From contig SVQH01000006.1 in assembly GCA_015065425.1 (NCBI GenBank), forward strand, positions 1 to 64,000: a DNA stretch of 64,000 nt. The letters run 5' to 3'. The position numbers and the translations under genes were made by a program. How positions within the stretch are numbered: position 1 is the first letter of the stretch; every line of letters begins with the position of its first letter. The notes under the pieces were generated by a model. It saw only the letters and a program-made list of their open reading frames with translations, searched no databases and was not told the origin of the DNA. This DNA comes from Oscillospiraceae bacterium. Lineage in GTDB: Bacteria; Bacillota; Clostridia; Oscillospirales; Acutalibacteraceae. Shown in pieces: positions 33,756 to 43,375 of the stretch.

Positions 33756-35522
33756 ATGAAAAGAGTAATCGCTGTTCTGCTTTCTGTTTCTCTTTTGCTC
33801 GGTATGACCGTAATTTCAACTGCAGCAGCTGAAACGGATAGTCCCGAAATTATTTACACACAGTCAGAGCTTGACTGGAGAGAACTTAACATGGAGGATG
33901 TTCCCGTTGTCGAAGTTCCCGGTTTCGGTGAGACTATTTACAGAGGACTTGACACCGAAGATGAAAGTGATGATACAACTGTTTTCGGGCCTTCAATGGA
34001 TGTCCTTCTGCCTGCAATTTTTAAGTATGTACCGGGTTTCCTTCTCGGTGTGCTTACAAGAAATTATGATCTTGTTGATGATAACTTGGGTCCGTTCTTG
34101 CTTGATGTTTTTTCTGATGTAAGCTGTAATCCTGACGGAACAATGAAAGAGGGAACAGGCGGTAAGTATGACAATAGCCTTGGTCTTGACGAAAATCTTG
34201 AACCCATAGAGCCTGAGGAAGAAGAACCCGAAAGTCCCGAAGAAAATTTCCTTTCAAAGATTTCCGGTTTCTTTAATCAGATGAAGGATAAAATCAACGG
34301 CTTCTTTGAAATGATAGGAAATATTATTGCTCCCGAAGAACCCGAAACTCCTCCTGCGGAAGATGTTGTTGAACATACTTATGGTTACAGAAACAGCTAT
34401 TATTTCAGATTTGACTGGCGTAAAGATATGCACACCCTTGCAGGTGAACTTCATGAATATATCCGGAGAGTAAAGAAAGTTACAGGCAGCGATAAGGTTG
34501 CAATAACTGCTTTTTCTCAGGGTAACTGTGTTGTCATGACATATCTTTATGAGTATTATTACACCGAGACCGATCCCGAAATCCGTGATGACATAACCTC
34601 AGTTGTATTTATTTGCGGTGCTATGAATGGTGTTGCCGCCTGTGCTGACCCCATTTCAGGAAACATAGGCATTGACAGTCTCTCACTTCTCAGATTCCTT
34701 AAGACTGCTCTCGGTGAAAATTCTGCAACACTCGGTCTTTACTATATGCTCGAAATGCTTTACGCAGTAGGTCTTTTTGATTGGCTTGTTGACATAGTAA
34801 ACGAATATCTTGCAACAAATCTTGATGCTGCTGTTGATCCTTATCTTCTTGAAACCTTTGGTGCAATTCCCGGTTTCTTTGCGATGATGAGCCCTGAAAG
34901 ATATAAGGAAGCAGAAGAATTCCTTTACGGTACTCCCGAAAGACAGGAAAAATATGCAGGTTTGCTTGAAAAGAACCGTTATTATCATGATGAAGTTCAG
35001 GCTAATATGTCAAACATCATTGACTCTTTCATGGCTGAAGGTAAGAATGTCGGTATTATTGCCGAATATGGCTATCCCATGGCTCCCTTTACATCAGACA
35101 ATGACAGAATGTCCGATTTCTCCATTTGTACAACTGATGAGAGTTTCGGTGCTACCTGCTCGGATGTAGACGGTATCTTGGGTCTTGATTACAAACAGGC
35201 AGAAACCTGCGAATGCGGTAAAAATCATGTATCCGTTGACCTTCAGATAGATGCTTCAACCTGTCTTTATCCCGATATTACCTGGTTCGGTAAAGGACTT
35301 AAGCATGATGCAAGCTCTCGTTTCTGGGGAAATCTCATAGACCTTATTCTTTATTCCGATGAACAGATTTCAGTATGGGATTACGAAGACCTTCCTCAGT
35401 TTATGGAAAATTGCAACAACGAATATCTTGTGCCTCTGACAAATGACGGAACTTTTGAGGTTCCCTTTGAAAGTACACTTATTTTCGGAAAATTCCGTGC
35501 AAACGGAAATACAAGTTTCTGA
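33756..35522 (+). CDS. Secreted alpha/beta hydrolase (lipase/LCAT-like)
   Basis: A 588-residue exported protein: signal peptide ending near STAAAE (residue 26), then VVEVPGFGETIYRG, an oxyanion-strand motif like that of LCAT-type lipases. The nucleophile is S254 in AFSQGN, after VAITAFSQG, preceded by DWRKDMHTLAGEL. Between the early fold and the core lies an insertion (about 147-207): acidic Pro/Glu-rich ends around an amphipathic helix (FLSKISGFFNQMKDKIN). This could be a lid or membrane-binding element. Expected to hydrolyse an ester outside the cell; substrate unknown. GGGG before the ATG serves as ribosome-binding site. Confidence 0.78.
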   Translation: MKRVIAVLLSVSLLLGMTVISTAAAETDSPEIIYTQSELDWRELNMEDVPVVEVPGFGETIYRGLDTEDESDDTTVFGPSMDVLLPAIFKYVPGFLLGVLTRNYDLVDDNLGPFLLDVFSDVSCNPDGTMKEGTGGKYDNSLGLDENLEPIEPEEEEPESPEENFLSKISGFFNQMKDKINGFFEMIGNIIAPEEPETPPAEDVVEHTYGYRNSYYFRFDWRKDMHTLAGELHEYIRRVKKVTGSDKVAITAFSQGNCVVMTYLYEYYYTETDPEIRDDITSVVFICGAMNGVAACADPISGNIGIDSLSLLRFLKTALGENSATLGLYYMLEMLYAVGLFDWLVDIVNEYLATNLDAAVDPYLLETFGAIPGFFAMMSPERYKEAEEFLYGTPERQEKYAGLLEKNRYYHDEVQANMSNIIDSFMAEGKNVGIIAEYGYPMAPFTSDNDRMSDFSICTTDESFGATCSDVDGILGLDYKQAETCECGKNHVSVDLQIDASTCLYPDITWFGKGLKHDASSRFWGNLIDLILYSDEQISVWDYEDLPQFMENCNNEYLVPLTNDGTFEVPFESTLIFGKFRANGNTSF

Positions 35523-35905
35523 TATAGAAATTTCTCTCCTCTTAGCCGAGTGTTTGTAAGGACACTCGGCAGTTATATTACGCTTTGCGTAGTGTTATTG
35601 ACCTTCGGTCAGCTATTTGCGAATAAAATATCACTGAAACTGAAAGTCTCAATATCACTATTGCCGAAGACAATAATATTACTCTGCCGTCAGGCTGAAT
35701 ATCACTTAATCTGTCCGAAATAAGAAAGGCACACTTACTCACTACCAAAGGTGAAAGTGTAAAAAAATGAGAGGTAACACGTATTACCTATTTTTTCTGT
35801 CCTCTGCAAACCCTTCCGCTTCGGAGGAGCGTTTTTTTGATTTTATGTTGAAATATTTTTCCGATTGTGTTAATATACCTTTAGATTTTTTTAAGGAGAA
35901 TGGTT
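35523..35905. repeat. Chain of small hairpins, probable composite repeat element
   Basis: No gene. In order: GCCGAGTGT/ACACTCGGC (35545-35570), ACGCtttGCGT (35580-35590), TGACCttcGGTCA (35599-35611), three AATATCACT copies (35627, 35651, 35698), an imperfect CACTT/AAGTG hairpin (about 35731-35758), AGGTAA/TTACCT with a T-run (about 35772-35796) and a CCGC/AGCG hairpin with seven Ts (about 35817-35838). The last two look like terminators. The rest resembles a non-coding, hairpin-built repeat. Confidence 0.6.
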
Positions 35906-36403
35906 ATGGCATATTTTTATAAGAAAGACGGAGAAATTTTTATCCCCGAGAAAATCAATCCCGACCTTGCAAAGCTCGCCTATGCAATAGTAAAGACCTG
36001 TAAGCTTTCATTCAAACTTCAGATGAAGACTACTTCTCTTAATAATGCCGTAAAAGGCGGTAAAAAAGAACAGATGCTCGACATCATGCAGAAGTGTTTT
36101 GAAAAGTATAAAAAGCTTTACAATCAGGATATGTCCCTCACAGGGGTTACCGTGGAAGAGGTCGATGCATCATTTTTTGATGATAAGGACGAGGCATTTT
36201 TTAAATCCCAGCTTCAGGTACTCCTTGATTTTGCTGCAATCAATACTGTTGTAGAGTCAAAGATGATGCCACTTATGGGCGGTGCATGTGAAAAAACTCT
36301 TGGTGTTCCGCTTAATAAAATAAAGTTCTTCTCAAATCAGGATGTCATTCTTGAAGATCCCGATGAAGATGAAGAAACAGAAGCAGAGAAAACAGAAGAA
36401 TAA
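35906..36403 (+). CDS. Conserved-looking hypothetical protein, acidic tail
   Basis: A 165-residue soluble protein, mainly helical, with no signal peptide or membrane segment. Lysine-rich in the middle (KGGKKEQML, KYKKLY) and strongly acidic at the C-terminus (DPDEDEETEAEKTEE). I recognise no family. ATG 35906 lies seven bases after AAGGAG, so it is preferred to the ATG at 35900. It is alone between the hairpin region and a two-way terminator; codon use looks like its neighbours. Confidence 0.65.
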   Translation: MAYFYKKDGEIFIPEKINPDLAKLAYAIVKTCKLSFKLQMKTTSLNNAVKGGKKEQMLDIMQKCFEKYKKLYNQDMSLTGVTVEEVDASFFDDKDEAFFKSQLQVLLDFAAINTVVESKMMPLMGGACEKTLGVPLNKIKFFSNQDVILEDPDEDEETEAEKTEE

Positions 36404-36415
36404 GAAAAATCTTAT

Positions 36416-36467
36416 GATTTATCAACCCCCTGCCCCGGATCTTGGGGGAATCGGTGTTTATTGATAT
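36416..36467. repeat. Hairpin repeat, copy 1
   Basis: GATTTATCAACC, then a CCCCC/GGGGG hairpin, then GGTGTTTATTGATATA. Outer parts TATCAA and TTGATA are inverted. A diverged copy with the same order of blocks occurs at 60826-60880. Confidence 0.65.
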
Positions 36468-36515
36468 ATGCAAATTACTTACAATGCGAGTAATTTCCTA
36501 CATATTAAAATATAA

Positions 36516-36549
36516 GAAGTAACAGCGGAAAAACTGTTACTTCTTTTTT
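36516..36549. terminator. Terminator between hypothetical gene and GH95 gene
   Basis: GAAGTAACAG (36516-36525) pairs with CTGTTACTTC (36534-36543) and a T-run follows; on the other strand the A-rich left flank is short, so it mainly serves the plus-strand gene. Confidence 0.75.
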
Positions 36550-36555
36550 CATTTA

Positions 36556-38766
36556 TTAAATTGTGATAACAGCTTCGTTGTCTTCCTTTAACTGTACCTC
36601 GTACATATTGCCGTTGGCTTTTACTTTTACGGTTATGTTTTCGGGGGCGTAAAGTACAACCTTTGTTACCTTGCCCTGTGAAAACTCTGCCGAAACATCA
36701 ACATTTCCTCTTGCTTTAAGAGAAGTAAAGGAGCCTGAAAGCCCTTCTTTTGCTGCAGGAAGTATTGAAATATATCCTTCGTGGGACTGTAAAAGAGATT
36801 CTGCAATACCTGCCGCACCTCCGAAATTTCCGTCAATCTGGAAGGGGGGATGAATATCAAACAGGTTTCCGAGGGTAGATTTTGTAAGAAGCAGTCTTAT
36901 ATGCTCATAAGTGTTTTTACCGTCTTTAAGTCTTGCAAAAAGATTTATAAGCCATGCTCTGCTCCAGCCGGTGTGCCCGCCGCCGAAGGAAAGTCTTCTG
37001 TCAAGTGTTTTTCTTATGGCATCAAAAAACTCGGGGGTGGCTTCTGTTATCATATTATCGGGATAAAGTCCGAATGCGTGGGAAATGTGTCTGTGACCGG
37101 GCTCGGGTTCACCGTAGTCTTCAAGCCATTCCTGAAGACAGCCGTTTTTGCCTACCTTAAGGGGAGGAAGCTTTTTAAGAGTTTCTTCTGCCTTCTTTTT
37201 ATCTTCGGGATTTACTCCGAGAATGTTTTCCATGTCAATATAGTTTCTGAGTGTTCCGCCGATTATTTCTATATCCATTGTAGGAGAAAATGCAATGGTG
37301 GCAGTGATATCAGTATTGCCCTCTATTGGATAATAGTCATTTTCGGGGGACATGGAAGGACCGGAGAGAAGATATCCGTCAGGACCTTCAAACATGAAGT
37401 CCATGAAGAAAAGTGCACATTCATGTAAGTAATCATAAGCTGTTTCTTTGAGGAAATCCACGTCTTTTGTATACAGATAATGCTCCCACAGATGAAAACT
37501 CAGCCATGCTCCGCCCATGGGCCACACACCCCATATACCGTCTGCAGGTGTTGTAAAACCGTAAATATCGCTGAGATGATGAAGCACTGTTCCGCGACAG
37601 TGATAATTTTCCTTCGCCGTCTTTTTTCCTGATTCAAGAAGGAAATTATTCATATAATCAAACAACGGAAGATGACATTCCGAAATATTTGCAACCTCCG
37701 GCAGCCAGTAATTCATCTGTAGATTTATGTTTGTGTGATAGTCGGAGTTCCACGGATTCTGAAGCTTTTCAACCCACACGCCCTGAAGATTTGCAGGTAA
37801 GGTGCCGTCTCTTGATGAGGAAATGAGAAGATATTTTCCGAATGCGAAATAAAGTGCAATAAGTCCGTCATCTTCTGCATTTTCGTCATTTTTAAGTCTT
37901 TCCAGACGCTCGTCGGTGAAAAGGGAAGCGATTTCTTCGTTTTCAGTGAATTCTATGTCAGAACGCTCAAAAAGAGAAGAAAAATCGGCAGAAGAAGCCT
38001 CTTTCATCTCTTCAAAATCCTCTGCTTCACTGAGTATATCAAGGCATACTGCTTCAAAATCAGAGCTGAAATTGAACTCGGTTGCAACTGCGATGAAAAG
38101 AACGGTATCAACACTGTCATTTATTGTCACTTTGCCGTCTTTATAGGTGATATCGCCGTCTGTCTCGATTTTTATGCCTACTGCAAATCTGTGTTTACCG
38201 CAGGAGGTTTTGGCTCTTACAAGAAGAAGGTCGTTGAGAAATGTTACGCTTTCGGTATTTTCTCTTGAAAAAACAAGAGTAAAACCGATTTCTTTTTCTG
38301 CTTCAATTTTTATTGCAGTTGTTTCATCTGCATAAGAACAGAATGCGGTTTCTTTTATGTTGTTGCCGTTTTTTGTGTATGAAATCTCGGCGATACCTGA
38401 ATTCAGGTGAAGACATCTTCTGTAATTCTCTGCCGGTGTCTTATCATCAAAATCAATGGTGAGAAGTCCTGCGTATTCATAGGATTTTATGGTTTCAATA
38501 CCTTCGCCGAGATATTTTTCAGCCCAAGGGTCAATTTCGGGAATTCTTCCTTCAAGATACATCTTTCGGATGCTGTCTACTCTTTCCTTGAAGTCTTTTA
38601 TTGTGGTATCTCTTTCTTCTCCGGACCATATACTTTCTTCACAGAGATAAATTTTTTCCGTATCGGTTGAGCCGAAGAGCATTGCACCGAATGAACCGCC
38701 GCCAATAGGAGATGCGTGCTCCCAGTTTTCAGCAGGCTTTGAAAGTTTTATGATGTGTTTCTGCAT
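36556..38766 (-). CDS. GH95 alpha-L-fucosidase family enzyme
   Basis: A 736-residue glycoside hydrolase of family 95. The N-terminal beta domain starts near NWEHASPIGGGSFGAMLFG; the (alpha/alpha)6 barrel has DYHTNINLQMNYW (the two catalytic asparagines of the family), SGPSMSPEN with the likely acid glutamate, and FQIDGNFGG with the catalytic aspartate. No signal peptide, so it acts in the cytosol on imported oligosaccharides. GH95 enzymes mostly release terminal alpha-1,2-fucose, some alpha-L-galactose. It ends a minus-strand pair with a GH27 enzyme 5 bp away, suggesting joint breakdown of fucosylated, galactose-bearing glycans. Confidence 0.9.
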   Translation of the reverse strand: MQKHIIKLSKPAENWEHASPIGGGSFGAMLFGSTDTEKIYLCEESIWSGEERDTTIKDFKERVDSIRKMYLEGRIPEIDPWAEKYLGEGIETIKSYEYAGLLTIDFDDKTPAENYRRCLHLNSGIAEISYTKNGNNIKETAFCSYADETTAIKIEAEKEIGFTLVFSRENTESVTFLNDLLLVRAKTSCGKHRFAVGIKIETDGDITYKDGKVTINDSVDTVLFIAVATEFNFSSDFEAVCLDILSEAEDFEEMKEASSADFSSLFERSDIEFTENEEIASLFTDERLERLKNDENAEDDGLIALYFAFGKYLLISSSRDGTLPANLQGVWVEKLQNPWNSDYHTNINLQMNYWLPEVANISECHLPLFDYMNNFLLESGKKTAKENYHCRGTVLHHLSDIYGFTTPADGIWGVWPMGGAWLSFHLWEHYLYTKDVDFLKETAYDYLHECALFFMDFMFEGPDGYLLSGPSMSPENDYYPIEGNTDITATIAFSPTMDIEIIGGTLRNYIDMENILGVNPEDKKKAEETLKKLPPLKVGKNGCLQEWLEDYGEPEPGHRHISHAFGLYPDNMITEATPEFFDAIRKTLDRRLSFGGGHTGWSRAWLINLFARLKDGKNTYEHIRLLLTKSTLGNLFDIHPPFQIDGNFGGAAGIAESLLQSHEGYISILPAAKEGLSGSFTSLKARGNVDVSAEFSQGKVTKVVLYAPENITVKVKANGNMYEVQLKEDNEAVITI

Positions 38767-38771
38767 ATTTG

Positions 38772-40460
38772 TTACCCCATTGCACGTATCTTGTATAATT
38801 TTACAGAGTGACCGTTGAGATTTGCGGAAATCTCATTTCCTGCCACAAAAGTAGTGTTTTCCCAGATGTCATAAACCGTATATCTGTCAGCCTTAGGAAG
38901 CTCAACATACATAAGCTCGGTCAGCTCCTTTATGCTGAAAGAGACATCTTTAGAAGAATTTCCCTTATTGAGAAGACATACTGCAACCTCTCTGTTTTCA
39001 AGAGGCTTTACAAGTACATCCGTAATGCCGTTGGTCTTTATTCTTCTGCACTGCATTCCGAGCTTATCCTGATTTATTGAAATTGCTTTTTGATTTGAAA
39101 TTATTTTAAGAACTTTATTGTTGTAATCAACACTACCGTCCTCTTTGATGAAACTTCTTATGTCATTGCCGAGAATAAGGGGAGCGGCGAGCATACACCA
39201 GAGTGAAAAATGTGCAATGTTTTCATTTTCCGTAAGCTTTCCGTTTCCCACTTCAAGCATGTCGGGGTCGTTCCAGTTTCCGGGACCCGCATATTCATAA
39301 AGACGGACTGTTGCTTCATAAATTCCTATTACGGATGCCCATTCGGGACGGATATCGGGAGTTGTTCTCCAGAGATTTCCTGCTGTGGAACCCCATTTCC
39401 ATGGCTTGTTCCAGCCCCATTCGCAAATGGAGAAGCATATAGGCTTCTCGGGTTTTCCTGTTTCTTCTGCAACCTTTTTAGTGGCTCTCATAAGCTCTTT
39501 TCCCATGTTCTGATACTGTCTTGCGGCAGAGTCCATTCTTGAACCGATGGGATTGTGAATAAGCAATGAGTTTTTGCCTTTTCTGAAATAAACCTGAGTC
39601 TGGTTTCTGCCTTCTCTTGTAAAGCCCTTTGAACCGGGAATACGGAAGGAATATGTATCTTTTCCGTTTACTATAATTTCACAGTATTTGTCTTTTCTGA
39701 CTGCTTTTCTTATGCCGAGTGTAAGCGTATATTCGCCTTCCTCGGGAATTTCAATATCATAGAAAATGGCTGTGCCCGATGCGTTTGAAAGTCCTGAAAT
39801 GTATTTTCCCGTAAGCGTGAGTCTTTCATCTTCAAAAATTTCGGCATCTCCGCGAAGTTCAGCCTCTTCTGCAAGAAGTGTGATAAATTCAGTTTCGCCT
39901 TTTTTTGCAATCAGTACCTTTTCTATTTCGGGAGCAAGTGTGGGAATAGGTTCATTGTGACAGAAGTCATATTTGAAATATTCAACACCCCATTCTGCAA
40001 AGGTCTCAGCATCAACTCTTTCATGATAAAGGCTTGAAGGAAGGTCTTCGCAGGTGAGTGTTCCGTTTGAAGTATATATACCCATCTTGAAGCCGTAAGA
40101 ATTAACAGCTTCCACCAGAGCTTTTATTCCTGAAGGGAATGTGGCAAGGTCACCCTGAAGTCTGCCGTTTTCATCTCTTACCGATGACATCCAGCAGTCA
40201 TCTACATTTATATACTGATATCCCAATTCATCAAGGTGAGCTGCTTTCATTGCAGCAGCTATTTCTTTTATTATATTTTCATTTATATTGTGACGGAATA
40301 AGTTCCAGCTTGCCCAACCCATTGGAGGAGTGAGTGCTACACCGTTAGAAAACCTGTCAGCACCGTTTACATGTATTTTTGTTGAAGCCATAAGTTTTTT
40401 CGCATGGCATACGGGGCAGAGATTTTTCTGTTTTAAAAGCTTCTTGAAAGACTCGTTCAT
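38772..40460 (-). CDS. GH27 alpha-galactosidase-like enzyme with inserted CBM-like domain
   Basis: A 562-residue enzyme. The GH27 barrel starts LTPPMGWASWN (43-53); the nucleophile is D165 in YFKYDFC and the acid/base D369 in WRTTPDIRPEW, with CEWGWNKPW between. Between them, about residues 195-310, sits an extra beta-sandwich-like segment (GTAIFYDIEIPEEGEY, NGKDTYSFRIP, QTQVYFRKGKNSLLIHN) resembling CBM35-type modules, splitting the barrel. The N-terminal extension has CPVC (15-18). No signal peptide, so cytosolic. I set ATG 40460, after AAAGGAGG; an upstream frame to 40520 exists. Likely removes alpha-galactosyl or alpha-N-acetylgalactosaminyl ends. Confidence 0.85.
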   Translation of the reverse strand: MNESFKKLLKQKNLCPVCHAKKLMASTKIHVNGADRFSNGVALTPPMGWASWNLFRHNINENIIKEIAAAMKAAHLDELGYQYINVDDCWMSSVRDENGRLQGDLATFPSGIKALVEAVNSYGFKMGIYTSNGTLTCEDLPSSLYHERVDAETFAEWGVEYFKYDFCHNEPIPTLAPEIEKVLIAKKGETEFITLLAEEAELRGDAEIFEDERLTLTGKYISGLSNASGTAIFYDIEIPEEGEYTLTLGIRKAVRKDKYCEIIVNGKDTYSFRIPGSKGFTREGRNQTQVYFRKGKNSLLIHNPIGSRMDSAARQYQNMGKELMRATKKVAEETGKPEKPICFSICEWGWNKPWKWGSTAGNLWRTTPDIRPEWASVIGIYEATVRLYEYAGPGNWNDPDMLEVGNGKLTENENIAHFSLWCMLAAPLILGNDIRSFIKEDGSVDYNNKVLKIISNQKAISINQDKLGMQCRRIKTNGITDVLVKPLENREVAVCLLNKGNSSKDVSFSIKELTELMYVELPKADRYTVYDIWENTTFVAGNEISANLNGHSVKLYKIRAMG

Positions 40461-40565
40461 AACATAAGCCTCCTTTATATTCATACATATTATATTACAC
40501 ATAAAATAAATAAAAATCAACCGTTATTTGCTTTTTGCATATACTGATTTTAAGAGGTGGTTTTT

Positions 40566-41222
40566 GTGCGGAATAATAAAAGAAAAGGTATGTTTTCACT
40601 CGTAAAACTGCTTATTGTCGTGTTGGTTGCCATAGCTTTATATTTTTTCTGTGATGAGAGAATGACGCCTGTTATCAATACTCTTGCATTATCAAGGGCA
40701 CAGAACCTTGCGACGGTTATAATCAATGATACCGTAGCTGAAATGCTTTCAGACGGTACTTCTGATTTTTCCGACCTTGTAAAAATTGAATATGATTCTG
40801 CGGGGAAAATATCCGCACTTAAAGCTGACAGTGTCGGTATGAACAGACTTAAATCACTTATCAGTGTCAGCATTACAAAGGCAATAGGGGAAATAGAGGA
40901 GAGTAAAATAAGTATTGCCCTCGGAACTCTTACGGGAAGTACGTTTTTAACGGGCAGAGGTCCTAAAATCGATTTGAATGTAAATATTTCATGTTCGTGC
41001 TCTATTGAAGTCAGAAATTCCTTTGAATATTCGGGAATAAACCAGACAATGCATAAGGTAATGCTTGATATCACCACCAATGTTTATGTCCTGTCAATAG
41101 GAAATACTCTGACTTCGGAGGTTTTTACAAGCATACCTATTTCCGAAACCGTAATAATAGGACAGATTCCCGAAATATATGCGGGAAAAGAGGACTCTTT
41201 GTGGCAGGATCTTATCAACTGA
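40566..41222 (+). CDS. yunB: Sporulation protein YunB
   Basis: A 218-residue protein with one N-terminal membrane helix (about 12-30) and an extracytoplasmic domain. The segments MTPVINTLALSRAQNLAT, NRLKSLISVSI and GPKIDLNVNISCSCSIE fit YunB, a sigma-E-dependent protein of Bacillus endospore formers. The start is GTG 40566, five bases after AAGAGGTGG. A CATATACT at 40538-40545 could be a sigma-E -10, but no matching -35 is clear. Confidence 0.82.
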   Translation: MRNNKRKGMFSLVKLLIVVLVAIALYFFCDERMTPVINTLALSRAQNLATVIINDTVAEMLSDGTSDFSDLVKIEYDSAGKISALKADSVGMNRLKSLISVSITKAIGEIEESKISIALGTLTGSTFLTGRGPKIDLNVNISCSCSIEVRNSFEYSGINQTMHKVMLDITTNVYVLSIGNTLTSEVFTSIPISETVIIGQIPEIYAGKEDSLWQDLIN

Positions 41223-41276
41223 TACTTTACAATATCTGCAAAAAGTATTAAAATATATTTTCAGGAGAAAATTACT

Positions 41277-43370
41277 ATGATACTTATAATTGCGGAAAAG
41301 CCTTCACTTGCAAGAAACATAGTTGCAGGTATAGGGCAGATGAAAAGAAATAACGGATATTTTGAAGGCTTGGGTTATATAGTGACCTGGGCTTTCGGGC
41401 ATTTGTTTTCTCTTTGTGATATAGAAGATTATACAGGTGCAACCTCAAGCGGCAGATGGAGTATGGAAAATATTCCTTGCTTTCCCGAAAAATTCCGTTT
41501 CAGACTGAAAAACGGTGAGGATAAAAAACCCGATGCGGGAATTATAAAGCAGTTTGAACTTATTAAGACACTTTGTAACCGCAGTGATGTTGATACCATT
41601 GTAAATGCGGGAGATGCCGACCGGGAAGGTGAGATAATTGTCCGCCTCTGTGTGCAGAATGCACTTAATGAGGAAAAGCCCTTCAAGAGGCTGTGGCTTC
41701 CCGATCAGACACCGGAAACAGTCGCTGAAGCTCTCAAGGATATGAAAAATGAAAGTGAATATGACCTTCTTGCAAATGAAGGCTTTGCAAGGACATATAT
41801 AGACTGGCTTTACGGGGTAAATCTTACGAGATATGCCTCTCTCAGAACGGGTGTTTTACTTCGTGTGGGAAGAGTTATTGTTCCCGTTGTAAAGGCAATA
41901 TATGACAGGGATATGGCTATAAGAAACTTTGTTCCCGATAAGTATTTTGCCCTTGTAAGCAGTGCCGAGACAAACGGAGAGACAGTGGAACTTGTATCCA
42001 AACACAAATTTCCCAAGGAAAAAGCAGCCCTTGCACAGCGTGCCTGTGACAAGCTTAATGCTCAGGAGGCTCTCGTTACGGCAAAGAAAACAAAAAAAGA
42101 TAAACTCAATCCCGGAAAGCTTTATTCTCTTTCAAAACTTCAGAACTTTCTCGGTAAAAAATATAAAATGAACATGGATACTTCTCTTCGTATAGTTCAG
42201 AAACTTTATGAGGAAGGTTTTCTTACATATCCCAGAACCAATTCCGAATATCTTGCAACTGCTGAAAAAGACAAGATAAAAAAGATAATTGAAATTGTAA
42301 AAGGGAAGGGATATCCCGTAGAATTCAAGGATAAAAAGACCATTTTCGATGACAGTAAAATAGAATCCCATTCAGCACTTACTCCTACTTATAAATTCCC
42401 GCAACCGGGACAGCTTTCAGACGAGGAGAAAACCGTTTATTCGGCTGTGCTCCGCCGTTTCGTTGCAGTTTTCTGCAGTGAGGAATGTGTTGTTCAGAAG
42501 ACGGAAATAACCGTATCCGTGGGCGAGTGCGAGGACTATAATCTCAAAGGGCTTATGATTCTTGAACCCGGTTGGACAAAGTATGACGAGGCAGGAAAAA
42601 ACAATAAAATATTACCGAATCTTGAAAAAGGCGACAGGGTAAACATTGATTTCAGACTCAAAGAAAAAGAGACAAGCCCTCCTAAGCACTATACTATAGA
42701 GACACTTAACAATTATCTGAAAAATCCTTTCAGGGAAGAAAAAGCGGCTGCCGATGACAGTGATGATGCCGAAGATTACAGAGCAATTTTTGAAGGTCTT
42801 GAGCTTGGAACGGAGGCCACAAGAACGGGAATAATAGACAATGCCGTAAAAAGCAAATATATAGAACTGAAAAAGGATGTCTATAAGATACTTCCCGATG
42901 GAGAATATCTTATAGAACAGCTTTCAAATATGGGTATTTCCATGGATAAATATAAGACAAGTGAACTGGGTCAGGCACTTAAGAAAGTTTATCACGGTGA
43001 AATAAGTATAGATGACAGTGTTTTGCAGGCTGTGAATGAAATTAAAGGTGTGTTCTCAGCACCCGAAAATTCCCCTGATTCAGACAGGTATTTCGGCTTT
43101 GCAGGAGATGAAATAGGTGTGTGTCCCGTCTGCGGAAAAACCGTTTCAAGGGGAAAATACGGCTATCAGTGTGACGGTTATAAAGAGGGGTGTAAATTCC
43201 GTATTTACGGAATGATGAGCAAAAGAGTAATTACCCCCTCTCATGCAAAACAGCTTCTGAGTGAGGGTAAAACAGAAAAAATTGACGGTTTCATTTCAAA
43301 AAACGGCAAGTCTTTTGCAGCCTGTATTAAGCTTCAGGACAATAAACCCGTTTTTGTTTTTGACGATTAA
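41277..43370 (+). CDS. topB: DNA topoisomerase III
   Basis: A 697-residue type IA topoisomerase. The Toprim domain has IIAEKPSLARNI and NAGDADREGEII with the metal-binding acids; the catalytic tyrosine is in FLTYPRTNSEY near residue 314. The C-terminus has a zinc-ribbon-like CPVCGKTVSRGKYGYQC (four cysteines with GCKF) and a second copy-like repeat (GFISKNGKSFAACIKL). It relaxes and decatenates DNA. Compared with E. coli TopB the tail is different but usual for Firmicutes. A single gene with a terminator after it. Confidence 0.93.
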   Translation: MILIIAEKPSLARNIVAGIGQMKRNNGYFEGLGYIVTWAFGHLFSLCDIEDYTGATSSGRWSMENIPCFPEKFRFRLKNGEDKKPDAGIIKQFELIKTLCNRSDVDTIVNAGDADREGEIIVRLCVQNALNEEKPFKRLWLPDQTPETVAEALKDMKNESEYDLLANEGFARTYIDWLYGVNLTRYASLRTGVLLRVGRVIVPVVKAIYDRDMAIRNFVPDKYFALVSSAETNGETVELVSKHKFPKEKAALAQRACDKLNAQEALVTAKKTKKDKLNPGKLYSLSKLQNFLGKKYKMNMDTSLRIVQKLYEEGFLTYPRTNSEYLATAEKDKIKKIIEIVKGKGYPVEFKDKKTIFDDSKIESHSALTPTYKFPQPGQLSDEEKTVYSAVLRRFVAVFCSEECVVQKTEITVSVGECEDYNLKGLMILEPGWTKYDEAGKNNKILPNLEKGDRVNIDFRLKEKETSPPKHYTIETLNNYLKNPFREEKAAADDSDDAEDYRAIFEGLELGTEATRTGIIDNAVKSKYIELKKDVYKILPDGEYLIEQLSNMGISMDKYKTSELGQALKKVYHGEISIDDSVLQAVNEIKGVFSAPENSPDSDRYFGFAGDEIGVCPVCGKTVSRGKYGYQCDGYKEGCKFRIYGMMSKRVITPSHAKQLLSEGKTEKIDGFISKNGKSFAACIKLQDNKPVFVFDD

Positions 43371-43375
43371 AGATT

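Noticed and set aside
35545-35840. CRISPR array
   Set aside because: The repeated AATATCACT is too short and unevenly spaced; no cas genes anywhere in the window.
40538-40545. CATATACT as sigma-E promoter of yunB
   Set aside because: No ATA at the right distance upstream; kept only as a remark.
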